From contig NZ_CP114413.1 of assembly GCF_027270315.1 (NCBI RefSeq), positions 3,348,001 to 3,412,000 of the forward strand: DNA of 64,000 nt, given 5' to 3'. Positions within the stretch are counted from its first letter, which is position 1. Each line of letters opens with the position of its first letter. Positions 31,980 through 40,400 of the stretch are shown piece by piece. A model generated the notes under the pieces. That model had not been told where the DNA came from. It saw nothing but the letters and a program-made list of their open reading frames with translations, and made no database searches. Source of the DNA: Streptomyces cinnabarinus. Its GTDB lineage: Bacteria > Actinomycetota > Actinomycetes > Streptomycetales > Streptomycetaceae. The position numbers and the translations under genes are program-made.

Positions 31980-33222
31980 AGCGCACCAACTTTCCGAAGG
32001 TCGTACGGCGGGTCACGGCGTCGGCGTAGGACTCGGCGCGGTACAGCACATGGCCGATCCGGCCGCGGAAGTCCTGCATCGGGGGCACCTCGTCGCCCGG
32101 CGCGAGATACAGCTCGGCCTCCACGACCCCGTCGGCGGCGAGCACGGCGTCCCAGCCCTCGACGGAGGAGAGCACGGTCAGCTCGGGGGCGGTGAAGAAG
32201 TGGATCCCGGCGTACTTGGCGGCCGGCACCCCGGCGGGGGCCACCTCGTCGAGCGGCAGGCCCGCGTACGCGGCGAGCATGATCCGGGGCAGCGAGACCC
32301 CGGTGGCCAGCTCGATCAGGTCGCAGATGTGGTCGCCCGCGAGCCGGGCGCCGATCTCGATGAGCACCGGCTCACCGCCACCGAGCCGCAGCTCGCAGTG
32401 GAAGGGGCCCAGGCTCACGCCGAGGGCGCGGCAGACGTCGCTGACGTAGGAGTCGACGGCGGCCCGCTCCTCGGGCCCCAGGTCGGCCTGGACGGCGTGG
32501 CCGACCTCGACGAAGTGCGGCTCGGGGCCCAGCTCCTTGGCGGTCACCGAGACGATGAAGGGGGTGCCGTCGACGACGTAGCCCTCGACGCTGACCTCGG
32601 GTCCGGCGACGTACTCCTCCAGCAGGACCCGACCGTCGAGGCCGCGGCCGAGGTCGGTGCGGGCGTCCTCGCTCATCCAGCCGTAGGCGCGGCGCAGGTC
32701 GTCGAGGGAGTCGACGCGGCTGACGTGGACGCTGCCCGCGGAGGTGGTGGGCTTCAGGACGGCCGGGAAGCCGACGTGCTCGACGGCCATGTCCAGCTCG
32801 GCCGCGGTACGGGCCTCCTGGTGCCGGGGCACCCGCAGTCCGGCCGCGGCGACGGCCTCCCGCATCCGCGCCTTGTCGCGCAGGCGCTCGGCGGCGGCGG
32901 GATCCAGGCCGGGCAGTCCGAAGCGGGCGGCGAGCCGGGCGACGGTGTCGACGTAGAACTCGAAGCCGGGGACGACCGCGCAGAAGGGGGCCTGGGCGTG
33001 CAGCTCCGTGGCCGTCTCGACGACGGCGCGCTCGTCGTTGGTCTCCATCTCGACCAGGTGGTCGATGTACCGCTTGAGCTTGGCCGGCAGTTCGCGGTCG
33101 CCCTCGTCGGCGGAGAACGCGACGACCTCGATGCCGAGTTCCTGGGCGGCCTTGAGCATCTCCAGGCCGGAGGACATCGGCTCGACGACGAGGATGCGCC
33201 GGCGGGACCGCGGCTCAGACAT
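31972..33222 (-). CDS. ATP-grasp carboxylate-amine ligase 2
   Basis: A 416-residue ATP-grasp protein with N-terminal RRRILVVEPMSSGLEML, DKARMREAVAAAGLRVPRH, the ATP loop VGFPAVLKPTTSAGSV, and PVLIEIGARLAGDHI as the metal-binding strand. It belongs to the same broad family as the downstream ligase but is clearly a different paralogue. The ATG overlaps the stop of the diiron gene by 8 bases. It likely joins an amino acid to an amine or peptide in the same pathway. Confidence 0.78.
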   Translation of the reverse strand: MSEPRSRRRILVVEPMSSGLEMLKAAQELGIEVVAFSADEGDRELPAKLKRYIDHLVEMETNDERAVVETATELHAQAPFCAVVPGFEFYVDTVARLAARFGLPGLDPAAAERLRDKARMREAVAAAGLRVPRHQEARTAAELDMAVEHVGFPAVLKPTTSAGSVHVSRVDSLDDLRRAYGWMSEDARTDLGRGLDGRVLLEEYVAGPEVSVEGYVVDGTPFIVSVTAKELGPEPHFVEVGHAVQADLGPEERAAVDSYVSDVCRALGVSLGPFHCELRLGGGEPVLIEIGARLAGDHICDLIELATGVSLPRIMLAAYAGLPLDEVAPAGVPAAKYAGIHFFTAPELTVLSSVEGWDAVLAADGVVEAELYLAPGDEVPPMQDFRGRIGHVLYRAESYADAVTRRTTFGKLVRFG

Positions 33223-33916
33223 GGCTCGGCTCTTCGGCGCGGACGGTGGTGGCGTGGAGTTCGGCGAAGTAGTCACCGATCAGGTCCACGAACGTCTCCA
33301 GATCCGCGTACGCCTGCTCCGCCGACCCGAACGACTCCACCGCACGCGAGACCGTACGGAACATCAACTCGTCATGGTCATGCGACTCGTCGAAGTCCAG
33401 ATGCGACTGCGTACCCCGCACGAACTCCGCACCGAACTCCTTCCCGGCCGCATCCGTGATCACCTGGTTGTACCGGTCCGAATACCACTCCACGAACCAG
33501 TCCCACACCGTCGTCGGCGCCGGACCACGAGAATCCGCCGCCAGCCGCAGATAACCCATCAGCTTCGCCGTCGACGAAAAGACGGGAATCGCGTTCACGT
33601 CCTCCAGCGACACACCGAACTTCGCCAGATCACGAAGGAACATCCCCTCGTGCCCGAACTCCTCCGCCAGGTACTGCGCCAGATGCGCGGCCAGCGCGTC
33701 GTCCTTCGAACCCACCTTGAACAACGCGTACGTGTCGACCTCGTTGTTCAGACGGATCCGCAGCACCGTCTCCACCACATGCCGGACGAAGTAGTCCCGC
33801 TCGATCCACTCACCCGCGTGCAGCTCCCGCATCCGCGGCACCCGAGCGAACTGACGCTCCATCAACTCCACCGCCAGCGACTCCAGCCGCTCACGGTCCA
33901 ACGCCACACCAGACAC
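33215..33916 (-). CDS. Heme-oxygenase-like diiron (HDO) protein, candidate N-oxygenase
   Basis: An all-helical protein of 233 residues from the GTG at 33916, preceded by ggagg; an ATG at 33931 would add five. Candidate metal ligands: Glu in NNEVDTYAL, Glu/His in AEEFGHEGMF, and a late helix HLDFDESH with the H-x3-D-x2-H spacing seen in SznF. HDO enzymes activate O2 for N-oxygenation, C-C cleavage or desaturation, and SznF N-hydroxylates a guanidine. A second possible N-oxygenase beside the YqcI/YcgG gene is noteworthy. It is followed by two overlapping ATP-grasp genes. Confidence 0.7.
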   Translation of the reverse strand: MSGVALDRERLESLAVELMERQFARVPRMRELHAGEWIERDYFVRHVVETVLRIRLNNEVDTYALFKVGSKDDALAAHLAQYLAEEFGHEGMFLRDLAKFGVSLEDVNAIPVFSSTAKLMGYLRLAADSRGPAPTTVWDWFVEWYSDRYNQVITDAAGKEFGAEFVRGTQSHLDFDESHDHDELMFRTVSRAVESFGSAEQAYADLETFVDLIGDYFAELHATTVRAEEPSHV

Positions 33917-34017
33917 ACAAACCTCCAGCATCACCGGCAACCAACACCCCCCACCCTGACCGACCCCACCACCCCACCCACAGAGCCAAACCCACACCCA
34001 TGGCCCCGCGAACAGGG

Positions 34018-35310
34018 CTAATGCGCTTGGCGGTTGGCCCCCTTCCGGGACAGCACACCGAGCCCGATCCCGGAGAGCGCGAACACGGATCCCAGGACCA
34101 GCCAGCCGACATCCCCGCGCGCGAGGACGACCCCGATGAGAAACACCGGTCCGATCACGCGTTGCAGTCCGTATCCGGTACTGAAAGCGGCCATGTATTC
34201 GCTGCGCCGGGATTCCGGCGCCGTCTCGAAGGAGATCTGCCAGCTCACCACGGAATGCACGTTCTCGGCGATGGTGAGCAGGACGACGGCGAGCGCGCAC
34301 ACGGCGATGGCGGGCCCGGCCGGGACCCGTTCCGCGGCCACGCACAGGGCGCAGAAGACGAGCAGCAGGACCACGGACCCCCACAGCAGCAACCGGACCC
34401 GGCTAACCAGCCCGTTCATCCGGCCGAAGAGCACCTGGAGGCCCACACTGAGCGCGGTGTTGACGACCAGCAGGACCGACATCACCACCGGGGAGAGCCC
34501 GACCGAGGTCACCATCCACAGCGGTAGCAGCTCATTGAGCACCGAGTCGTGCAGGAAGAGCAGGCCGTTGGCTCCGGCCAGGGCGAGGAAGCGGAGGTTG
34601 CGCAGGACGGGGGGCGCGTCCGTGGGCTTCAACGGTGCGGTCGGCTCGGCGAGTTCCGCGGGCTCTGCGGGTTCGGCGGGTTCCGCGGTCCGGGAGCCCG
34701 GCTCGGGCAGGTCGCGTCCCAGCCGGGACACCACCACCGCGAACACGAAGAACGACAGCCCGTTGACCGCCAGCAGCGAGGCGTTGACCAGCCGGGAGTC
34801 GGTCGCGAGCGCCAGACCGCCGAGGAGGGTGCCGGCGCCGAGCGCCGCGTTGCGCACGGCGCTGACGAGCGACATGGCACGCACCCGCCCCGCCTCGTCG
34901 AAGAGCCCGGCGACGAGGGACTGCTGGAGCGAGCTGGTCGTGGTCTCCAGGGCCATCAGCCCGAGCGTGATCCCGAAGAACCAGGCGTAGTCGTCCACGA
35001 CGGCGTACCCGAGGAACCCGAGCCCCCGCAGACACAGCGCGCCGACGTACACCCCGACCAGTCCGCTGCGGTCCGCGAGCCGCCCGACCGGGATCGGGGT
35101 GAGCAGACCGAGCACGGCACCGACCGACATGGCCACCGTCACCGACACCGCGTCGAAGCCGATGACCTGGACGAAGTACAGCAGCACGATGACGGTGCTG
35201 AGTCCGGTGCCGAGGGAGTCGACGGCCGCGCCGAAACCCAGCCAACGCAGGTGTGCGGTGGTGGCGGGGCGCCCGGGTGCCGGTGAACCGGTGACCGACT
35301 CCACCGTCAT
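34018..35310 (-). CDS. MFS transporter
   Basis: A 430-residue major facilitator with 12 predicted membrane segments. MFS loop motifs include GRLADRSGLVGVY near residue 76, and a Pro/Glu/Ala-rich central loop (AEPAEPAEPAEL) joins the two halves. There is no clear substrate clue. Its place between the nitrilase and diiron genes suggests export of the region-2 product. A gap of about 100 bp with a strong C-rich bias separates it from the diiron gene; I see no clear hairpin there. Confidence 0.75.
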   Translation of the reverse strand: MTVESVTGSPAPGRPATTAHLRWLGFGAAVDSLGTGLSTVIVLLYFVQVIGFDAVSVTVAMSVGAVLGLLTPIPVGRLADRSGLVGVYVGALCLRGLGFLGYAVVDDYAWFFGITLGLMALETTTSSLQQSLVAGLFDEAGRVRAMSLVSAVRNAALGAGTLLGGLALATDSRLVNASLLAVNGLSFFVFAVVVSRLGRDLPEPGSRTAEPAEPAEPAELAEPTAPLKPTDAPPVLRNLRFLALAGANGLLFLHDSVLNELLPLWMVTSVGLSPVVMSVLLVVNTALSVGLQVLFGRMNGLVSRVRLLLWGSVVLLLVFCALCVAAERVPAGPAIAVCALAVVLLTIAENVHSVVSWQISFETAPESRRSEYMAAFSTGYGLQRVIGPVFLIGVVLARGDVGWLVLGSVFALSGIGLGVLSRKGANRQAH

Positions 35311-35391
35311 GCCGAGCCCTCGTTCTCCCGTCGCGGATGCGGACGGTCGATCATCGGGCGGGACGGTGGTGCGGCGGTGGTTCCGCGGTGG

Positions 35392-36225
35392 TCAGGCCGT
35401 GCGCGCCGGGTCGGCCACGTCCGCCCTGCCCGCCATGTCGGCCAGCATGGTCAACTGCCCCCGCGCGGCTGCCAGTCGGTCGTCGTCCAGGTCGGCGACG
35501 ATGACCCGGGCCGACTCCCCGCCCGCCTCCGCGAGCGGGCGGCCGTCCGGCCCGTAGATCGCGCTGTTGCCGCTGAAGTCCCAGTCGCCTTGGCGGCCGA
35601 GGAAGTTGGCGAACAGCACGTAGCAGGTGTTCTCCAGGGCCCGCGTCGGGTAGTAGAGCGAGCGCCGGTGGTCGGAGGCGCCGAGGGTGAATCCGCCGGG
35701 GCACAGATAGGCGTCCGCCCCGGCCAGGGCGGCGGCGCGGGCGTGCTCCGGGAAGCTGGCGTCGTAGCAGATGCCGAGGGCCAGTCGCCAGCCGTCCACG
35801 GTGAACAGGGGGCTGTCGGTGCCGGGGGTGAAGAGCTCCCGCTCGGGCACCTCCAGATGCTGCTTGTGGCGGACCTCGACGGTGCGTCCGGTGCCGTCGA
35901 GGACGAGGGCGGAGATCGCCGGGCGGGCGCCGGAGGCGGTGGGCGCTCCGACGACCGCCGTGACCCCGGTGTCCCGGCAGGCGTCCCTGAGGGCGTCGAG
36001 GCCGGGGCCGTGGGGGTCGATCGCGGCGGCGGGCAGCGAGGCGCGCAGCCAGCCCGGCTCGTAGCCGGTCAGCGACAGCTCCGGGAACAGCACGAGCCGC
36101 GCCCCCCGCTCCCCCGCCTCGCGCACCGCCGAGACGGCCTCGGCGAGGTTGTGCGGGACGTCCCCCACCACGGCCCGGGTCTGCGCCACGGCGGCCCGGA
36201 GCGGGGAGCGGGTGCTGGTGTTCAT
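35392..36225 (-). CDS. Nitrilase-superfamily carbon-nitrogen hydrolase
   Basis: A 277-residue C-N hydrolase with full catalytic triad Glu49 (LFPELSLTGY), Lys121 (RHKQHLE) and Cys153 (GICYDASFPE). It resembles N-carbamoylputrescine amidase and omega-amidase branches rather than true nitrilases. In this guanidine/arginine-rich context it could cleave a carbamoyl, amide or amidine group. It starts 10 bp after azlD, so it is probably co-transcribed with the exporter genes. Confidence 0.8.
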   Translation of the reverse strand: MNTSTRSPLRAAVAQTRAVVGDVPHNLAEAVSAVREAGERGARLVLFPELSLTGYEPGWLRASLPAAAIDPHGPGLDALRDACRDTGVTAVVGAPTASGARPAISALVLDGTGRTVEVRHKQHLEVPERELFTPGTDSPLFTVDGWRLALGICYDASFPEHARAAALAGADAYLCPGGFTLGASDHRRSLYYPTRALENTCYVLFANFLGRQGDWDFSGNSAIYGPDGRPLAEAGGESARVIVADLDDDRLAAARGQLTMLADMAGRADVADPARTA

Positions 36226-36235
36226 GTACGGCCTT

Positions 36236-36556
36236 TCATCCCAGGAGCCAGCGGCACAGGTAGAACACGGCGACACCGGCCGCGGTGGAGACGCCGAACT
36301 TCTTGGTCACGGCGCCCACGGCGAAGGTCGCCGCACCGCCGAGCAGATAGGGATTCGACCACGACACCTCAAGGGCGTCGCCGGTGGGGGCGAGCAGCGC
36401 CGGGGCGACCAGCGCGGCCAGCACGGCGTGCGGGGTGTGCCCGAGCAGGGTCTTCACCAGCGGCGGCATCTCGCGGTCGGCGAGCAGTACGAGCGGGATC
36501 CAGCGCGGCAGGAAGCTGCACAGCGCCATGCCCAGGATCAGCAGGGCCATGCTCAT
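36236..36556 (-). CDS. azlD: AzlD-type small subunit of an amino-acid exporter
   Basis: A 106-residue protein with four hydrophobic segments (ALLILGMALCSFLPRW, in part; LAALVAPALLAP; LLGGAATFAVGAV; AAGVAVFYLCRWLL). It matches AzlD, the partner of AzlC in branched-chain amino acid and analogue export. The start overlaps the azlC stop. With azlC it may export an amino-acid-like product or intermediate. Confidence 0.82.
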   Translation of the reverse strand: MSMALLILGMALCSFLPRWIPLVLLADREMPPLVKTLLGHTPHAVLAALVAPALLAPTGDALEVSWSNPYLLGGAATFAVGAVTKKFGVSTAAGVAVFYLCRWLLG

Positions 36557-37335
36557 CGGGTCGGCTCCTCCTCGTGCTCCGCGGGGGCCTGTTCCGGCTT
36601 CTCGCCGTCCCCCCGCACCGCGTACTCCAGCACCGTGCCCACCACCGCGCCGACGACGGTCGCGAGCACGACTCCCAGGTTGTACGGCAGTCCCCGGGCC
36701 AGCATCGCGACCGTGCCGGCCGTGCAGATGACCGCCGCGACCCGCCAGTTGGCGAGCCCCGTGGCGAGCATCGCGACGAACATCGCGGTCATCGGGAAGT
36801 CCAGGCCGAGCTTCTCCAGGTCCGGCACCGCCGAGCCCAGCGCCATGCCGATGGCGGTGCAGGACATCCAGGTGACGTACATGACGCCCGAGGCGCCGAG
36901 GAAGAACAGATGGCGGCCGTGGTCCAGTTTGCCCTTCTTCAGCCGGTCGATGACGACGAAGAACACCGCGTCGATCAGCCCGAAGCCGACGAACACCCGC
37001 CAGCGCTGGGGCACTTCACGGACGTAGGGGCTGAGGATCGTCGAGTAGATCAGCAGTCTGAGGCTGAGGATCAGGGTGGTGAGGATGATCGTGATCCAGC
37101 CGGCGCCGTCCGCCAGCAGGGCGTAGCCGACGAACTGTGCCGTGCCCGAGTTGACCGCCATGGCCAGGCCCAGCGTGGACCAGCCGGACAGTCCGCTCGA
37201 CAGCCCCAGCACCCCGCCGGCGAGGCCCATCGGGATCACCGACGCGAGGAACGGCGTCATGCTCTTGGCACCGGCGAGCACCAGCTCGTACGGCGTGGCA
37301 GGCTCCGCGGCCCGAGTCGTTTCTGTGCTGCCCAT
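36553..37335 (-). CDS. azlC: AzlC-type large subunit of an amino-acid exporter
   Basis: A 260-residue integral membrane protein of the AzlC/LIV-E family. Typical segments are PYELVLAGAKSMTPFLASVI in part, MAVNSGTAQFVGYALL, and LRLLIYSTILSPYVREVP. AzlC/AzlD pairs export branched-chain amino acids and toxic analogues such as azaleucine. Presence inside the NRPS run suggests self-protection against an amino-acid antimetabolite. A hairpin lies between this gene and the NRPS upstream of it. Confidence 0.82.
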   Translation of the reverse strand: MGSTETTRAAEPATPYELVLAGAKSMTPFLASVIPMGLAGGVLGLSSGLSGWSTLGLAMAVNSGTAQFVGYALLADGAGWITIILTTLILSLRLLIYSTILSPYVREVPQRWRVFVGFGLIDAVFFVVIDRLKKGKLDHGRHLFFLGASGVMYVTWMSCTAIGMALGSAVPDLEKLGLDFPMTAMFVAMLATGLANWRVAAVICTAGTVAMLARGLPYNLGVVLATVVGAVVGTVLEYAVRGDGEKPEQAPAEHEEEPTR

Positions 37336-37361
37336 CTCCGCGCACTTCGCTCGCTGTCTTC

Positions 37362-37389
37362 CCGGGGCACCTCCGAGGAGGTGCCCCGG
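37362..37389 (-). terminator. Hairpin terminator after the NRPS operon
   Basis: A perfect 13-bp inverted repeat (37362-37374 and 37377-37389) lies 16 bp after the last NRPS stop on the minus strand and before azlC. It may separate the NRPS transcript from the azlCD-to-argB transcript or act as an attenuator. Confidence 0.7.
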
Positions 37390-37404
37390 CCTGGATAGGT
37401 GTGA

Positions 37405-40400
37405 TCACGCCTCGGCGGGCGTCTCCCGCCAGGTGGCCAGGACCAGTTCGGCCACCGCGTTCGGCACGGTGCGGCAGAAGTAGTGGCCGCCGGTGCCGAG
37501 TTCCGCGGCCCGGGGCCGCTCGAAGAAGAGCCCCCAGCCGTTGTGCCGGTCGGCCCGGTCCTCGGTGAGGCTGTCGTCGGCCGCGTACACCGCGGTGAAC
37601 GGCGCCGTGAGCGCCGCGCCCTCCGGCCGCTCCGCGGCGGCGAGCAGATAGCCGTTCGCCGTGGCGGTGTCGTGCCGGAACACCCGGGCGAGGAAGCCCT
37701 GCTGCTCGTCGGTGAGCCCTGCCAGCTCCGCGGAACCGGTGTTGTCGACCAGCCAGCGGACGATGTCGCCGTCGGTCATGGCCCGCACCTGCTCAAGACC
37801 GCCGCGCGTCGCCTCGGCCCCGCTCAGCAGCTTGCCGCCCGCGAACACATGGACCGGGCGCCGGCCCTCGGCCTCCAGCAGCCGCGCGGTCTCCACCGCG
37901 AGCGCCGAGCCGACGCAGTGCCCCCAGAGCAGGACCGGCCCGACGGCCAGCTCGCCGATCTCCTCGACGGCCCTGCGGGTGGCGTCCGCCAGGGAGAGCA
38001 GCGGCTCGTCCGGGCGCCCCGCGTCATGGCCGGGCAGCTCCACCGCGAGGACGGCGATGTCGCCGCCCGCCCGGTCCAGCGCCTTGGCCAGCGGCTCGAA
38101 GTTGATGGCGTTGCCGCCCGCGTAGGGGAAGCAGACCAGGGTGGCGCGGGCCTTCGCCGGGTCGGCGGAGAGCGGGTGGAGCAACCCCGGCCGCTCCGGC
38201 GCGGTCTGCTCGGCGAGGCGGGCCTGGGCGACCTCGCCGAGCGGGCCGAGGGTGGAGTTGCGCATCAGGTCGGTCAGCGAGACCAGTCCGTCCAGCTGCA
38301 TCGTCACCCGCAGCGCGGACAGCGAGTTGCCGCCGAGCAGGAAGAAGTTGTCCTCCGGCGAGATCTCCTCGGCCGGGATGCCGAGCACCTCGGACCAGGC
38401 GCGGACGATCCGCAACTGCACCTCGCTGAGCGGCTCCTGGACCGACTGCTGCTCCGCCGGTACGGCCGCCCCGGACCGCTCCGGCCTGCGGAAGGTCAGC
38501 CGCTCCCGGTCGCCGTCCAGGATCCGCAGCCCGGCCCGCCCACGGCTGCCGTGGAACTCCGTGACCACGTCCTGCCCGTCGTCGGCGGTCAGCACGATCC
38601 GGCCCGGCGTGGCGAAGGGGGCGGGGCGGCCGTGCCCGTCGACGACCCGGGCCCGCCAGGCCCCGGCGGGGACCAGCGCGGCCAGCTCGGGCGCCAGGGC
38701 CTCGGCTCGCTCGGCGGCGGCGACCTCGGCCAGCTCCTCGTCCGACAGCAGCACCGCGAGGTGGTGGGCGGCGGCCGGGTCGGCGGTCATCTGCTCGAAC
38801 GCGGCCACGTAGTAGCCGCCCAGGCGGTCGATCTGCCAGGACTCGAAGAGATGCGCGTGGTAGTGGATGCTCAGCCGCAGCTCGTCGGTGAGGAAGTGCC
38901 GGGAGAACTCGGCGCGCTGCACGAACTCGGTCTCCGCGTTGGCGCGGACGTCCAGCAGCGCGAAGCCGTCACGCTCCTCCAGCTGCTTGAGCAGATAGAA
39001 GTGGGTGAAGTTGAAGGCGGTCTCGAAGAGCGCCTCCTGGGTCTCCAGGTCGAACTTCATCTGGGCCATCGGATAGCGCCGGGCGGGCAGCAGGTCGATC
39101 TCCCGGCGGTAGACCTGACGGATCAGGTCCTCCCAGGAGCCCTGAGCCATCGACACCCGGAACGGCACGGTGTTGAGGAACATGCCGATCGCCCGGGTGG
39201 CGTCCTCCGCCTCGGGGCGCCCGCTGTGCTCGTAGCCGGTCATGACGTCCAGGTCGCCCGACAGCACCGACAGTGCCTTGACGTGGGCGGCCATGGCGAC
39301 GTTCTTCACCGGCACCGACAGCCGGTCCGCGAGCGCCACGACCCGGTCGGACAGTCCGCGCGGGAACTCCACCTCGTGGAAGATCACCGGGAAGAGCTCG
39401 GGGTCGTCGGACTCCTTGGTGCGCGGCAGCTCCAGGAAGGTGCTGCCCTCAAGGACCTCCGACCAGAAGGAGCCGTGCTCCTCGTTCTCCAGCGAACGGC
39501 GCTCCAGGGCAACGTAGTTGCGGGTGTGGTTGTCGATGGAGGGCTCGTCGAGCGGACGGCCTTCGAGCAGCCGGTAGTAGGTGTCGAACAGCGTGGTGTG
39601 CACCAGCGTGATGCTCCAGCCGTCGAGCGCGGAGTTGTGCTGGCTGAGCGTGTACCGGAACAGGTTGTCGTCGAGCACATGGACGTGCAGCCGCACCAGG
39701 CCCGGCCGCGTCCACTCGAAGCGGTACGCCCGCTCCGCGTCGGCCCACTCGCGGAACCAGGCGTCCTGCTCGTCCCCGCTCATTCCGCGCAGGTCCGCGA
39801 TCTCCAGCGGCAGCTCCGTGCCGGCGTGCACGAACTGGAGGTACTCGCTGTACCCGGTGATGTGGAAGCTGGTGCGGAAGATCGGGTTGCGGTCCACGAC
39901 GATCCGGGCGGCCCGCTCGAACACCTCGGCGTCGAAGGAGCTCTGGATCATGTAGCTGATGATGTCGTGGTACTCGGCCGTGCCGTGGGTCAGCTCGCTC
40001 TGGAAGACCAGGCCGGTCTGGAGCTGGGTCATCGGGTAGGCGTCCTCGACCCCGTCCGGGACCAGCGCCCGGTCCTCGGGGGTGAGCAGCTCGAACGGCT
40101 CCAGGCGGCGCGGGGTCTCGGCGGGCGCCGAGTGTGCCGGATCGGCGAGGCTCGCGGCCATGGCGGCGACCGTGGGGTTCTGGAAGAACTGCTGGAAGGT
40201 GAACTCGATCCCGGCGGCCCGCGCCTTGGCCAGCACCGTGACGAAATGGATGGAGTTTCCGCCGAGCGCGAAGAAGTTGTCGTGCACGCCGATGCGCTCG
40301 GGGTCGATGCCGAGCACCTCGCCCCAGACGCGGACGAGTTCGGACTCCTCCCGGGTGCCGGGCGCCTGATAGGCGGCGGCCCGGTCCGCGGGCGCGGCCG

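Noticed and set aside
33930..34017. C-rich stretch upstream of the diiron gene as an origin or repeat array
   Set aside because: It is a short low-complexity gap with strand-skewed C content and no repeated unit or hairpin I can define.
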